Shown piece after piece: positions 1 through 7,857 of a stretch of DNA of 64,000 nucleotides (the stretch's first letter is position 1; the number at the start of each line of letters is the position of its first letter). Below the pieces are notes generated by a model. It saw nothing but the letters and a program-made list of their open reading frames with translations. It ran no database searches and was not told where the DNA came from. The translations under genes and the position numbers were made by a program. The stretch is from Paracoccaceae bacterium (GTDB lineage Bacteria; Pseudomonadota; Alphaproteobacteria; Rhodobacterales; Rhodobacteraceae), in NCBI GenBank assembly GCA_021296235.1, contig JAGWAS010000005.1, positions 17,605 through 81,604 of the forward strand, given 5' to 3'.

Positions 1-2
1 TG

Positions 3-293
3 TTTGCCGCCTGTCAGGTCTTTGACACCAACACCTCTGATGCGGCCAAGGGCAATTTGAAGGAACTGGAAGCCATTGCCATTGCGGTCGTGGGCGGAAC
101 ACTGATGACGGGCGGGTTCGGTTCGGTCATTGGGGTCGTATTCGGGGCAGTTACCGTGGGCCTCGTGGCCAACGCCGTTTTCTTTATCCCTTGGATCGAT
201 GGATCTTGGTTCCGGGTCTTTGTCGGCACGGTGCTTCTGGCCGCCGTATTCGCCAACGAACGCATCCGGAAACGCATTACCGGAGGGATCTGA
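3..293 (+). CDS. Sugar ABC transporter permease, C-terminal fragment
   Basis: This is the 3' end of an inner-membrane permease of the ribose/fructose (CUT2, RbsC/FrcC) type; the 5' part lies outside the window. The open frame runs in from base 3. It carries the family hallmark GGTLMTGGFGSVIG (compare GGTSLMGGRGSVIGT in RbsC-like proteins), two hydrophobic membrane segments and a short basic tail. The stop is 3 bases before the ATG of the ATPase gene, so the two are one operon. The cargo is probably a sugar or polyol, but the binding protein that would define it is not visible. An in-frame TTG at 57 lies in the middle of the protein and is not a start. Confidence 0.9.
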   Translation, partial: FAACQVFDTNTSDAAKGNLKELEAIAIAVVGGTLMTGGFGSVIGVVFGAVTVGLVANAVFFIPWIDGSWFRVFVGTVLLAAVFANERIRKRITGGI

Positions 294-296
294 GCC

Positions 297-1067
297 ATGG
301 CCAAATCCTATATGCAGGTCAAGGGACTGGTCAAAAGGTTCGGTCCGTTCACCGCCCTAAATGGCGTGGATCTGGAGGTATTTCCGGGTGAGGTGCATGC
401 ACTGCTGGGCGACAACGGCGCGGGCAAATCAACGCTGATCAAGATTTTGGCAGGGGTTCATCAGCCTACGTCCGGCAGGATTTTCATTGAGGATGATGAG
501 GTGCAATTCCGGTCGCCGCGCGACGCCTCGGCGGCAGGAATCGGGACGGTCTACCAAGATTTGGCGCTCAACCAGCTTATGAGTGTTACCAGGAATTTCT
601 TCATGGGCCGTGAACTGAAGGGACGCTTGGGAGTTCTTCGCACCAAGGAGATGGACAAGATCGCCCATGATGAAATGCTCAAGATTGGCATCGACATTTC
701 GGATCCGCGACAGGCCGTGGGCACGATGTCCGGAGGCCAGAGGCAAACTCTTGCCATTGCACGGGCCATTTATTTCGGCGCAAAGGTATTGATCCTGGAC
801 GAACCCACCTCGGCACTTGGTCAAAGGCAGCAGATGGAAGTGCTTAAGACCATGATGCGGGTGCGGGCCCGCGGCGACATCGCCATCATCTTCATCACGC
901 ACAACGAGATTCACTCAAACTTGGTCGCGGACCGCTTTACCTTCCTGGCGCTGGGCCAGGTGATTGGCGCAGGCACAAAGACAGAGTTGGCTGGCGAGGA
1001 CATCCGACGCCTGATGGCCGGCGGTGCCGAGATGAAGGATCTGGCCCACGAACTGGCAGCAATCTGA
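297..1067 (+). CDS. Sugar ABC transporter ATP-binding protein (FrcA-like)
   Basis: This cytoplasmic ATPase energises the adjacent CUT2 permease. All ABC motifs are present: Walker A GDNGAGKST, signature MSGGQRQ, Walker B VLILDEPTSALG and the H-loop His in FITHNE. At 256 residues it has one nucleotide-binding domain, like FrcA of rhizobia, not the duplicated roughly 500-residue RbsA/XylG type, so it should act as a homodimer. The ATG at 297 lies 3 bases after the permease stop. It is the last gene of its operon, since about 590 bases without a convincing gene follow. The exact sugar is not predictable. Confidence 0.93.
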   Translation: MAKSYMQVKGLVKRFGPFTALNGVDLEVFPGEVHALLGDNGAGKSTLIKILAGVHQPTSGRIFIEDDEVQFRSPRDASAAGIGTVYQDLALNQLMSVTRNFFMGRELKGRLGVLRTKEMDKIAHDEMLKIGIDISDPRQAVGTMSGGQRQTLAIARAIYFGAKVLILDEPTSALGQRQQMEVLKTMMRVRARGDIAIIFITHNEIHSNLVADRFTFLALGQVIGAGTKTELAGEDIRRLMAGGAEMKDLAHELAAI

Positions 1068-1661
1068 GTCCAACAAGTGAGTGGACGCGTTTGGGGTCCA
1101 CCAATGTTCACATCGAGACAGCTTTACATGGCCCAAAAGATGGCCATGTACTCGGGCCCAACCTGTCCACTGAAAAGGAAGTGCACAGTTGGTTCAATCA
1201 ATGGCTGATCGCATAAATCACGATTATTGCGATTTGTACCCGGTACTAACGATCGGTTTCCGAATTGTTGCCCTGCAATGAAGCTCACGACTTTGTTCAT
1301 GCGGCCGGACAAGTGTCGGCGGCCTCGGAGCATGCAGCCGTGCCCGATGTGGACCGGCGGGAAATGACGACGGAGCTTAGCATCTGTGGTGTTGGCATGT
1401 CCGGTTACCGGAACTGATTGGCTCATGCTGAACAGGCGGACCTGCATTGATTTCAGGTGGCCGTGGATTGGCTCGGAAGAATGACAGAGGTAAATTGGCC
1501 CGGCCCAGTGCCTTCCAAATGCTTAGCGATGGTGCATAACGGCGGATTTTGATGCGCCGAGGTTGGATTTTCAATAATGTTGATTTGCGATTCGGGATCA
1601 GGCACGTCAAGGTGGGTGCGACCAAACCCGCATTGCAGAAAGCCATGACCGGAACAACACC
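1068..1661. other. Intergenic region without a recognisable gene
   Basis: The open frames here on both strands have no family resemblance and read like shadows. The region holds two inverted repeats just downstream of the sugar ATPase: GTGGAC/GTCCAC around 1081-1101, and a perfect 9-base one at 1125-1150. Neither is followed by a T-run, so any terminator would not be the classical intrinsic type. The stretch from about 1500 to 1661 must hold the promoter of the Rieske gene, but no clear -35/-10 pair stands out. Confidence 0.5.
1125..1150. repeat. Perfect 9-bp inverted repeat
   Basis: TACATGGCC and GGCCATGTA are separated by 8 bases. It lies about 60 bases after the stop of the sugar ABC ATPase gene. 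It could be a hairpin ending or protecting that transcript, or a protein-binding site. There is no downstream T-tract. Confidence 0.6.
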
Positions 1662-2831
1662 ATGGATGGTTTTGTCTTGACCGCAGGTCCGGCCGCTGAA
1701 CTCGCCGAAAATGTCAGTCAGCCTTTTGAGCGCGCCCGCGCCATGCCCAAATGTGTCTATTCCTCGGAGGAATTCCTGCAGCTTGAGTTGGAGCACATAT
1801 TCAGGAAGGACTGGTTTTGCGTTGGACGGGAAGACGGTCTTGCGAGGCCTGGCGACTATCTGGCATTCGATCTGGCAGGCCAGCCGATCATGGTGCTGCG
1901 GGACAATGACGGGAAAATCAGGGCACAGGCGAATGTTTGCCGACACCGCATGTCAAAAATCGTGGAGGGAAGGGGAAATACCCGAACTTTGGTGTGCCCA
2001 TACCATGGCTGGACCTACGGCCTTGACGGACGTCTGCGCGGTGCCCCCGGCATGGCCCGCAACTCCGATTTCGACAAATCCCGATACAGGCTGCCACAGA
2101 TCAGATGTGAGATTTGGCTTGGATGGGTTCTGGTTACGCTGAATCCCGACGCGCCACAGGTCGCAGAGCATTTGGCCGAAGTTGAGGCCATGATCGAAGA
2201 TTATGCCATGCAGGACTATTCCCAAGGCTTCTTTGAAGTCATGGAGTGGGACACCAACTGGAAGATTCTGGCCGAGAATTTCATGGAAAGCTATCACCTT
2301 CCGGTTTGCCATGCGAAAACGATCGGCGGCCTTTCGTTGGTTGATGATGTTGAGTGTCCCAAGGGCAGGCCAGCCTTTAACTACCACACGTTGCAGAAGG
2401 ACCCCGGGTTTACACTCTCGGTTGCACATCCAGAAAATGTCCGGCTCAAGGGTGATCGACGATTCATGACATGGCTACTGGCAATCTATCCGAGCATGTT
2501 GATCACGCTGACCCCCGGATATTTCTGGTATTTGTCACTTCATCCGGTTTCGCCGGGCAGGGTTCGCATTTTCTTCGGTGGCGGCATGTCGAAGGAATTC
2601 AAGAGTGATCCAAATGGCGCAAAGCACTTTGCCGAGCTTCGCAAACTGCTTGACGAGGTGAACGAGGAGGATCGCGGATGCACTGAGCGCGTCTATGCCG
2701 GCTCCCTCTCCGAATTTGCCGAACCAGGTCACCTTTCCCACCTTGAAAGACCGAACTTTGAGTTTGCCAACTACCTGTCGAAGCGGATTCCGGCCCAAGT
2801 CCCCAAAATTGACAGAGCAACCGCCGACTGA
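1662..2831 (+). CDS. Rieske non-heme iron oxygenase, alpha subunit
   Basis: This 389-residue protein is a ring-hydroxylating or N-demethylating oxygenase. Its N-terminal Rieske [2Fe-2S] site is C93-x-H95 and C112-x2-H115 (NVCRHR and CPYHGW). The C-terminal catalytic domain supplies iron ligands H212 and H217 within ENFMESYHLPVCH. The residue bridging Rieske centre and iron is normally Asp, three before the first His; here it is Glu209. A bridging Glu is known from carnitine oxygenase CntA and relatives acting on quaternary amines. No reductase or ferredoxin partner lies beside it. The following gene is convergent, only 24 bases from its stop. The substrate is inferred, not shown: aromatic acids remain possible, but a betaine or carnitine-like compound fits the neighbourhood better. 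Confidence 0.88.
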   Translation: MDGFVLTAGPAAELAENVSQPFERARAMPKCVYSSEEFLQLELEHIFRKDWFCVGREDGLARPGDYLAFDLAGQPIMVLRDNDGKIRAQANVCRHRMSKIVEGRGNTRTLVCPYHGWTYGLDGRLRGAPGMARNSDFDKSRYRLPQIRCEIWLGWVLVTLNPDAPQVAEHLAEVEAMIEDYAMQDYSQGFFEVMEWDTNWKILAENFMESYHLPVCHAKTIGGLSLVDDVECPKGRPAFNYHTLQKDPGFTLSVAHPENVRLKGDRRFMTWLLAIYPSMLITLTPGYFWYLSLHPVSPGRVRIFFGGGMSKEFKSDPNGAKHFAELRKLLDEVNEEDRGCTERVYAGSLSEFAEPGHLSHLERPNFEFANYLSKRIPAQVPKIDRATAD

Positions 2832-2855
2832 GGAAAGGGCATTCAGGCAGCAGCC

Positions 2856-3980
2856 TCATCTGGATGCGATACGGGCCCCCTCTGCCAGCGCGGCAAGTTT
2901 GGCGTAGGCGATTTCCGGGTCAACTGGACCGTATCCGGCAAAAGTTCCGAATCCACAATCGGACCCTGCCATAAGTCGATCGGTCGGCAGAAAATCCAAA
3001 AACCGCTGAAGTCTCTGTGCCACCACCTCGGGGTGCTCGACGAAATTCGTTGTGCTGTCAACGACCCCCGGAACAAGAATTTTCCCCGGCGGAATTTCGG
3101 CCAACCGGTCGCGGAAAATCTGCCATTCATGGGCATGACGCGGGTTGGAGGTTTCGAACAGCACATGATTGGCATTCACCTGCAACAGCACGGAAAAGAC
3201 CCGGTCCATGGATATGTCGCAGACATGGGGTCCTTCATAGTTTCCCCAGCAGATGTGAACCCTGATCCGGGATGGATCCAAGCCCTCAAGTGATCGGTTC
3301 AAGGCGGCAACATGGGCTCCCGCAATGTCAACGAACTCCTCATCTGACAGGTCGGCGAACATCATGTGCCTCGAAAGTGCAAGATCCGGGCAATCCAACT
3401 GCAGCTGCAGCCCACTGTTCACTATGGTTTTGTATTCTTCTCTCATGGCATCCGCGAGTGCATCCAAATACTCATCCCGGGTCGGAAAATGGTCATTTGG
3501 CAAGAAGAGGCTAATCACACCCGGCGAGGCGGCGTTCATGAAACCTTCGGCCGCACCGTGCATTTCCATTCCGGCCTTGAGGTTGGCGATGTCCTTCAGG
3601 AGCTCATCCTGATTCAGCGGTTGGATCTCTCCGACGCATCTGGGCCTTGAATATTGCGGCGTTCCGCCTTCGTCGGAGAGTCTCTTGAGAAATGATGGAA
3701 ACATCAAAAGGTCGCGCGGTGGCTGTCTTGGGGAGTCACCGGCAAACCCCGAGTAACGGTCCTTTACATAGGTTGCATAGGAGATCTTGGATGTCTCGCC
3801 GTCGGAAACGATGTCGATTCCGGCCTCAACCTGTCGGCGAACCGTCTCTGACACCGCCTCGGTCATGGTTAGGTCGAAGTCGCTTTGGTCGAATTGTTCG
3901 CCCCTTTCCCTGGCAAATATGAAATCCACAACCCGCTGGCTCCGCGGAAGGCTACCTACATGGGTCGATCTGATTGAAAT
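2856..3980 (-). CDS. MetE-like (cobalamin-independent methionine synthase II family) zinc methyltransferase, apparent ATT start
   Basis: This is a 374-residue protein of the MetE C-terminal-domain family (COG0620 type), far shorter than true MetE of about 750 residues, so probably not the housekeeping methionine synthase. The N-terminal family motif STHVGSLPRS is present. The zinc-site residues are intact: H242-x-C244 (VHICWG), E276 (FETSN) and C342 (GSDCGFG). It should move a methyl or alkyl group between a zinc-bound thiol and a donor or acceptor. The motif begins only five codons after an ATT codon at 3980, which has AAGGAG seven bases upstream. No ATG, GTG or TTG lies between the cupin stop and the motif, so ATT (or ATC at 3983) is the likely start. 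It is the last gene of the long minus-strand operon. Confidence 0.82.
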   Translation of the reverse strand: MSIRSTHVGSLPRSQRVVDFIFARERGEQFDQSDFDLTMTEAVSETVRRQVEAGIDIVSDGETSKISYATYVKDRYSGFAGDSPRQPPRDLLMFPSFLKRLSDEGGTPQYSRPRCVGEIQPLNQDELLKDIANLKAGMEMHGAAEGFMNAASPGVISLFLPNDHFPTRDEYLDALADAMREEYKTIVNSGLQLQLDCPDLALSRHMMFADLSDEEFVDIAGAHVAALNRSLEGLDPSRIRVHICWGNYEGPHVCDISMDRVFSVLLQVNANHVLFETSNPRHAHEWQIFRDRLAEIPPGKILVPGVVDSTTNFVEHPEVVAQRLQRFLDFLPTDRLMAGSDCGFGTFAGYGPVDPEIAYAKLAALAEGARIASR

Positions 3981-4027
3981 GATCCCTCTCCTTGATTTCG
4001 CCGGCTGCGGAAGGGTTTCCGGAATCT

Positions 4028-4993
4028 CTAGGAAAGCCGGGTTGGTCCTGCCGGATCGTCGGTGTTTCGCACCCTGAACAGGCCGTTCTCGCCCGATACG
4101 GCCGGACTTAGCGAACGGTTCACGCAGGGCGGAACCGCACAAGTGTCGCCGGGAGCCAGAATTTCGAAACCACCCTCCCATTCAAGCCGCCAGTGACCCT
4201 CAAACACCATCAGTACTTCATGCCGGTCGGTGGTGTAGTGTTCGCCCGTGACAGAACTTCCGGTCAGGTAATCGACCGCGAAACCTGGCCGGTCAACGAT
4301 CATTGCATCTCCACCAATGACCTTGGCCGGCGACCCGCTGGCCAGGGCCGCCATGTCCCAATGGCGGGCGACGTATGCCGGCACGACCTCGGAAACCGGC
4401 AATTCGGGAAATTCCTTCAGTTCCCTTTCCGTAAGTACTGGCATTGAACCGACGGAATCCGGCAGGCGCTCGCCCTTTGCGGTGTCGTAGAGGCGACCTG
4501 TTTCGGCCAGGATCAGGCCATGATCGCGCGCCTCTTCGATTACCTGCGGAGCCCAAATGACGCCGCCGCCGGCGTCGTCGCCCCCGAGGATTGCCATCAG
4601 CATTCCGTGCTTCTGTCCAATGTTCTCAAAACCCCTGAAGATCCCGGTAGGTATGTTGAAGATGTCTCCCTCCTCAAGCACGACCTCTCCGGCGGTTCCC
4701 GATCTTCCCCAGAAAAACCGCCATCGGCCCTTGAGAACCCAAAAAACCTCTGCGGTTCGGTGTGAATGCAGTGAATTCCTGCACTTGGGCGGCTGACCGG
4801 CGGCACCAATGTTGAAGCCCGGCGTTTCGCGGATGTGAACATGCTGGCCCGAACTTTCCGAAACGCCACCGCCGATGATTGAGAAGTTCTCCTTGAGGTT
4901 GGACCCCGGCGTGTGCGTGTCGATGAATGCGGTCCGGCAGGGAATCAGTTCTCCATAGCGGACGATTCGCTTCTTCATGTCTTCATGGTTCAT
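4028..4993 (-). CDS. Double-cupin protein
   Basis: This 321-residue protein has two cupin barrels. The first spans about residues 70-140, with the metal-ligand pattern HSHRTAE followed by a GDIFNIPTG turn. The second is near 240-300, with HYTTDRHE and GDTCAVPP. Bicupins of this layout include gentisate dioxygenase-like and sugar or aromatic-acid-modifying enzymes, and also non-catalytic sensors. The His and Glu of the first barrel look metal-competent; the second barrel is less complete. It sits 47 bases upstream of the MetE-like gene and 41 bases after the SnoaL gene, within the operon. A dioxygenase role is possible but cannot be assigned. Confidence 0.8.
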   Translation of the reverse strand: MNHEDMKKRIVRYGELIPCRTAFIDTHTPGSNLKENFSIIGGGVSESSGQHVHIRETPGFNIGAAGQPPKCRNSLHSHRTAEVFWVLKGRWRFFWGRSGTAGEVVLEEGDIFNIPTGIFRGFENIGQKHGMLMAILGGDDAGGGVIWAPQVIEEARDHGLILAETGRLYDTAKGERLPDSVGSMPVLTERELKEFPELPVSEVVPAYVARHWDMAALASGSPAKVIGGDAMIVDRPGFAVDYLTGSSVTGEHYTTDRHEVLMVFEGHWRLEWEGGFEILAPGDTCAVPPCVNRSLSPAVSGENGLFRVRNTDDPAGPTRLS

Positions 4994-5034
4994 CTGCCAT
5001 TGTCTCCATCTCAGTCAGCTCGCTGCCCTGTGCC

Positions 5035-5997
5035 TCAACTCAGCAGTTGGTGCCAGATGGCAATCTCGTCATAGATGTTGTATTCGGCCCGGATTCCGTG
5101 GTTGCCGAACTCGGCATGCGACATTCCCAAGATATGGATATCCCGGCCTGTTGGTGGACCGAATGCTCCGCCTCCACTGTGGCGGCCCTCAAGCGACCAC
5201 CTGATTGCGGCTCTTTCGGGCAGGCCGGGGTCTGAACGGCCGAGTCGGTGCTCAATCCGGAATTCCGCATCCGGCAACGCCGCGCGCAGGCCAAGCCAGA
5301 ACGACTCTGCACCCGCGAATCCATGGGCTGCCCTGCCACCCGGAATGTGGAGCTGGCAGGCCCTGTCATACTCTTCCGGAATTGCGGAGAACCCTGCACC
5401 CATCATGCGTTCGAGAATTGCCTGGTAGCGAAGACCCGGCTCGGCATTGTTTCCGCGCCCGGAATAGGGAGCCTTGAGAACATCATCCTTTGGCACAAAA
5501 TGGCTCACAGGCGGCAATTCGCCGGCAAGGGTTGCATGAACAAATTCCCGCGGCTCATAGCCGATCTGCCGAGCGATTGCCCCCTGATCCCTGATGATCC
5601 ATTCATCATTGATCCGCCACCCGTTCCGCTCATCCTCTTCGGCGTGGCACTCGGCGATTATCCTGTAGCGAAGGTTCGTTGAGGAGGCGGATCCGTACTT
5701 GCCGGAGCCGTCATGGGTTGCGGTCGAGAAAATCCGGTGTGATGAAATCCAGCTGTTCTCCCCGGTATGCCCCCAAATGACATCCTCTCCGAGCAGCTGC
5801 CGATCGGGGAATTCAGCCAGTGTCGCCATTGTGGCGGCTATCACGGCCTTGTTTCCCCGCGTCAGCGCTTCCGGTGAGCGCACCATAATGTCGTCGGAAT
5901 AGTACTGGTGAAGCAGGTCGATCTTTCGCTGTTCCCAGATCTCCTCGGTGATCCCGAGGATGAATTGAGTAAAGTCGGTGTATTTCGGGGTGCTCAC
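5035..5997 (-). CDS. Tandem SnoaL-like (NTF2-fold) protein
   Basis: This 320-residue protein has two SnoaL/NTF2-like domains. The N-half covers about residues 1-165 and ends in INDEWIIRDQGAIARQIG. The C-half covers about 190-320 and ends in EYNIYDEIAIWHQLL. The fold is used by polyketide cyclases, dehydratases, isomerases and small-ligand binders. The GTG at 5997 overlaps the LacI stop by four bases (GTGA) and has GGAG nine bases upstream; the longer upstream frame would run into LacI. It is one of three such genes in this locus (five domains in all). Its biochemical role is unknown. Confidence 0.78.
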   Translation of the reverse strand: MSTPKYTDFTQFILGITEEIWEQRKIDLLHQYYSDDIMVRSPEALTRGNKAVIAATMATLAEFPDRQLLGEDVIWGHTGENSWISSHRIFSTATHDGSGKYGSASSTNLRYRIIAECHAEEDERNGWRINDEWIIRDQGAIARQIGYEPREFVHATLAGELPPVSHFVPKDDVLKAPYSGRGNNAEPGLRYQAILERMMGAGFSAIPEEYDRACQLHIPGGRAAHGFAGAESFWLGLRAALPDAEFRIEHRLGRSDPGLPERAAIRWSLEGRHSGGGAFGPPTGRDIHILGMSHAEFGNHGIRAEYNIYDEIAIWHQLLS

Positions 5998-7019
5998 TCG
6001 TGATGTCTCCGGTCTTCCGGCAGCCTTGCGGACCCGCGCAGCATGAGGCTGCATGGGAAGCGCAAATGAACCGGCGGCGTGTTGCGCTGATCAATTGCCT
6101 CAAGCAGTTTACCGACAGTGGCTTCTACCATGCGCTCCAGCGGCTGGCGCATGGTGGTCAGGCTGTAGGAAGGCCATGCGGCCAACGGAACGTCGTCGAA
6201 GCCAACCACCGAGACGTCCTCAGGGACCCTAATTCCGAGTTCGCTTTTCAGGGTGTCGATTACTGCGAACGCCATATGATCGCCGCCAACGAAAATTGCG
6301 TCAGGTGCAGGGCAGCCCCGGGCAAAGATCGAACGGCATGCTTCAGCTGCCGCGCTGCGGCTGTATCGGCCATCAGCGCAGGTGGCCAACGCGACATCAA
6401 AATCCTGCAACCCGGCCCTGAACCCATCTTCCCGTTCGCGGCCCGTCGATGATCCCCTCCATCCCGAAATGTGGGCGATGCGCTGATGGCCACCCGCGAC
6501 CAAAAAGTGTGCGACCCGCCTGGCACCATCAAAATTATCCGAGGCAACGGAAGTTGGACCGTCCTCTCCTTGGTGGCGGTTGAAGAGAATGGCGGGAATT
6601 CCTTCGGCTCTGCAGCGGCTGGCGAGCGGAACGGTCATTGCGACCGACGCAGCAATGAGACCGTCCACCTGATAATCAAGCAGGTCGGCAACAATTTCTT
6701 CGGTATCCGACTCCTCGTTCGGTGCCAGGAAGACCAGAATGTGGTAGCCGTTCTTCTTCAACTCTCGAGACAGGAGCTCCAGTGCCGACGGGTGGAAATG
6801 GTTCTCGAAATGACCGACGACCAAGCCAATGATTCTTGATGTGCCGGTTATCAGAGACCTTGCAAGCACATTCGGCCGATAACCGAGATGGTCTGCCGCC
6901 TGCCGAACCTTCTCTGCCATCTGCGGCGAAACCGATGCACCGGGCGTGTAGGCCCGGCTGACGGATGATTGGCTGACCCCGGCCATTCGCGCAACTTCCA
7001 TCGCCGTTGTTCTACGCAT
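5994..7019 (-). CDS. LacI-family transcriptional regulator
   Basis: This 341-residue repressor or activator binds DNA through an N-terminal helix-turn-helix (TAMEVARMAGVSQSSVSRAY, about residues 5-24) with the usual hinge. A periplasmic-binding-protein-like sensor domain follows (for example GLVVGHFEN, VDGLIAASV, SVVGFDDVPLA). The ATG at 7019 is preceded by GGAAGG eight bases upstream. Unusually it lies in the middle of the catabolic operon it probably controls, between the SDR and a SnoaL gene, and is translationally coupled to the latter. A candidate operator lies at 14435-14450. The inducer is likely a sugar-like or operon-specific metabolite. Confidence 0.92.
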   Translation of the reverse strand: MRRTTAMEVARMAGVSQSSVSRAYTPGASVSPQMAEKVRQAADHLGYRPNVLARSLITGTSRIIGLVVGHFENHFHPSALELLSRELKKNGYHILVFLAPNEESDTEEIVADLLDYQVDGLIAASVAMTVPLASRCRAEGIPAILFNRHQGEDGPTSVASDNFDGARRVAHFLVAGGHQRIAHISGWRGSSTGREREDGFRAGLQDFDVALATCADGRYSRSAAAEACRSIFARGCPAPDAIFVGGDHMAFAVIDTLKSELGIRVPEDVSVVGFDDVPLAAWPSYSLTTMRQPLERMVEATVGKLLEAIDQRNTPPVHLRFPCSLMLRGSARLPEDRRHHE

Positions 7020-7043
7020 GGCAACAACCTTCCCCACACACAA

Positions 7044-7805
7044 TCATCCGGCAGTCCAACCGCCGTCTATAAGGAGATGGGTTCCGGTAACCATTGCCGA
7101 GGCTTCCGAAGCAAGAAACACAACAGCTCCCATGACATCCTCAACTTCGCCAATGCGCCCAAGTTTGATTTTGGACCTTATCCATTTTTCCTTTTCTGGG
7201 TCGGCAAAGGTGTCGGTCGTGAGTTCCGTGCGAATGAAGGTTGGGCACAGCGTGTTAACCCTTATCCCATAACTTCCCCACTCGATTGCCATCGCCTTGG
7301 TCATTCCTTCAAGTGCGTGTTTGGATGCACAGTAGACAGCCCGTTCCTGGCCGCCGACAAGTCCCATCTGACTCGATATTTGGATTATGGAGCCGCCCTT
7401 CGCCTTCATGCCCTTGGCCGCTTCGCGGGCAAGGAAGAATGCATATTTTGCATTGAGTTCCATGACGCGGTCGTAATCTTCCTCGGTCGCATCCAAGGCT
7501 GGTGTGTGCCGCGCCGTGCCGGCGGAATTGACCAGAATGTCAAACGGCCCGTTGTTCCGGAACATTTGGGCCACTGCAGCTTGATCTGTGATATCCAATT
7601 CCACCGGACTTGCATGGAATCCCTCACTCCAGAGCATTTCCGCTGCAGCTCTGAGCCTGTCCGCATCCCGCGCTGCCATGACAACCGCCGCTCCCGCCTC
7701 GGCGAGTGCTGTGGCGCATGCAAATCCAATCCCTCGGGAAGCACCCGCAACCAGTGCGCTTTTTCCGTCAAGGCGGAAGGAGGGAGTTTTTGGCAAATTG
7801 CTCAT
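7044..7805 (-). CDS. Short-chain dehydrogenase/reductase
   Basis: This is a classical NAD(P)-dependent SDR of about 254 residues. It has the nucleotide-binding GASRGIG, the NSAG stabilising motif, Ser in QISSQMG and the catalytic YCASK. It ends with the common LIDGGWTAG tail of the FabG/gluconate-dehydrogenase-like group. An ATG at 7805 is preferred over an in-frame ATG at 7892, which would overlap the histidinol-dehydrogenase-like gene. No strong ribosome site is visible. In this operon it probably oxidises a hydroxyl made by or fed to the HisD-like enzyme. The substrate is unknown. Confidence 0.88.
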   Translation of the reverse strand: MSNLPKTPSFRLDGKSALVAGASRGIGFACATALAEAGAAVVMAARDADRLRAAAEMLWSEGFHASPVELDITDQAAVAQMFRNNGPFDILVNSAGTARHTPALDATEEDYDRVMELNAKYAFFLAREAAKGMKAKGGSIIQISSQMGLVGGQERAVYCASKHALEGMTKAMAIEWGSYGIRVNTLCPTFIRTELTTDTFADPEKEKWIRSKIKLGRIGEVEDVMGAVVFLASEASAMVTGTHLLIDGGWTAG

Positions 7806-7857
7806 GTCAGCCGCGTTTGGTTGGCGGCTGGCATGAACAGTTGTCTTGCGTCCATGC

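Noticed and set aside
1377..1946. A 189-codon minus-strand frame before the Rieske gene
   Set aside because: It overlaps the Rieske gene start antisense and reads like a shadow.
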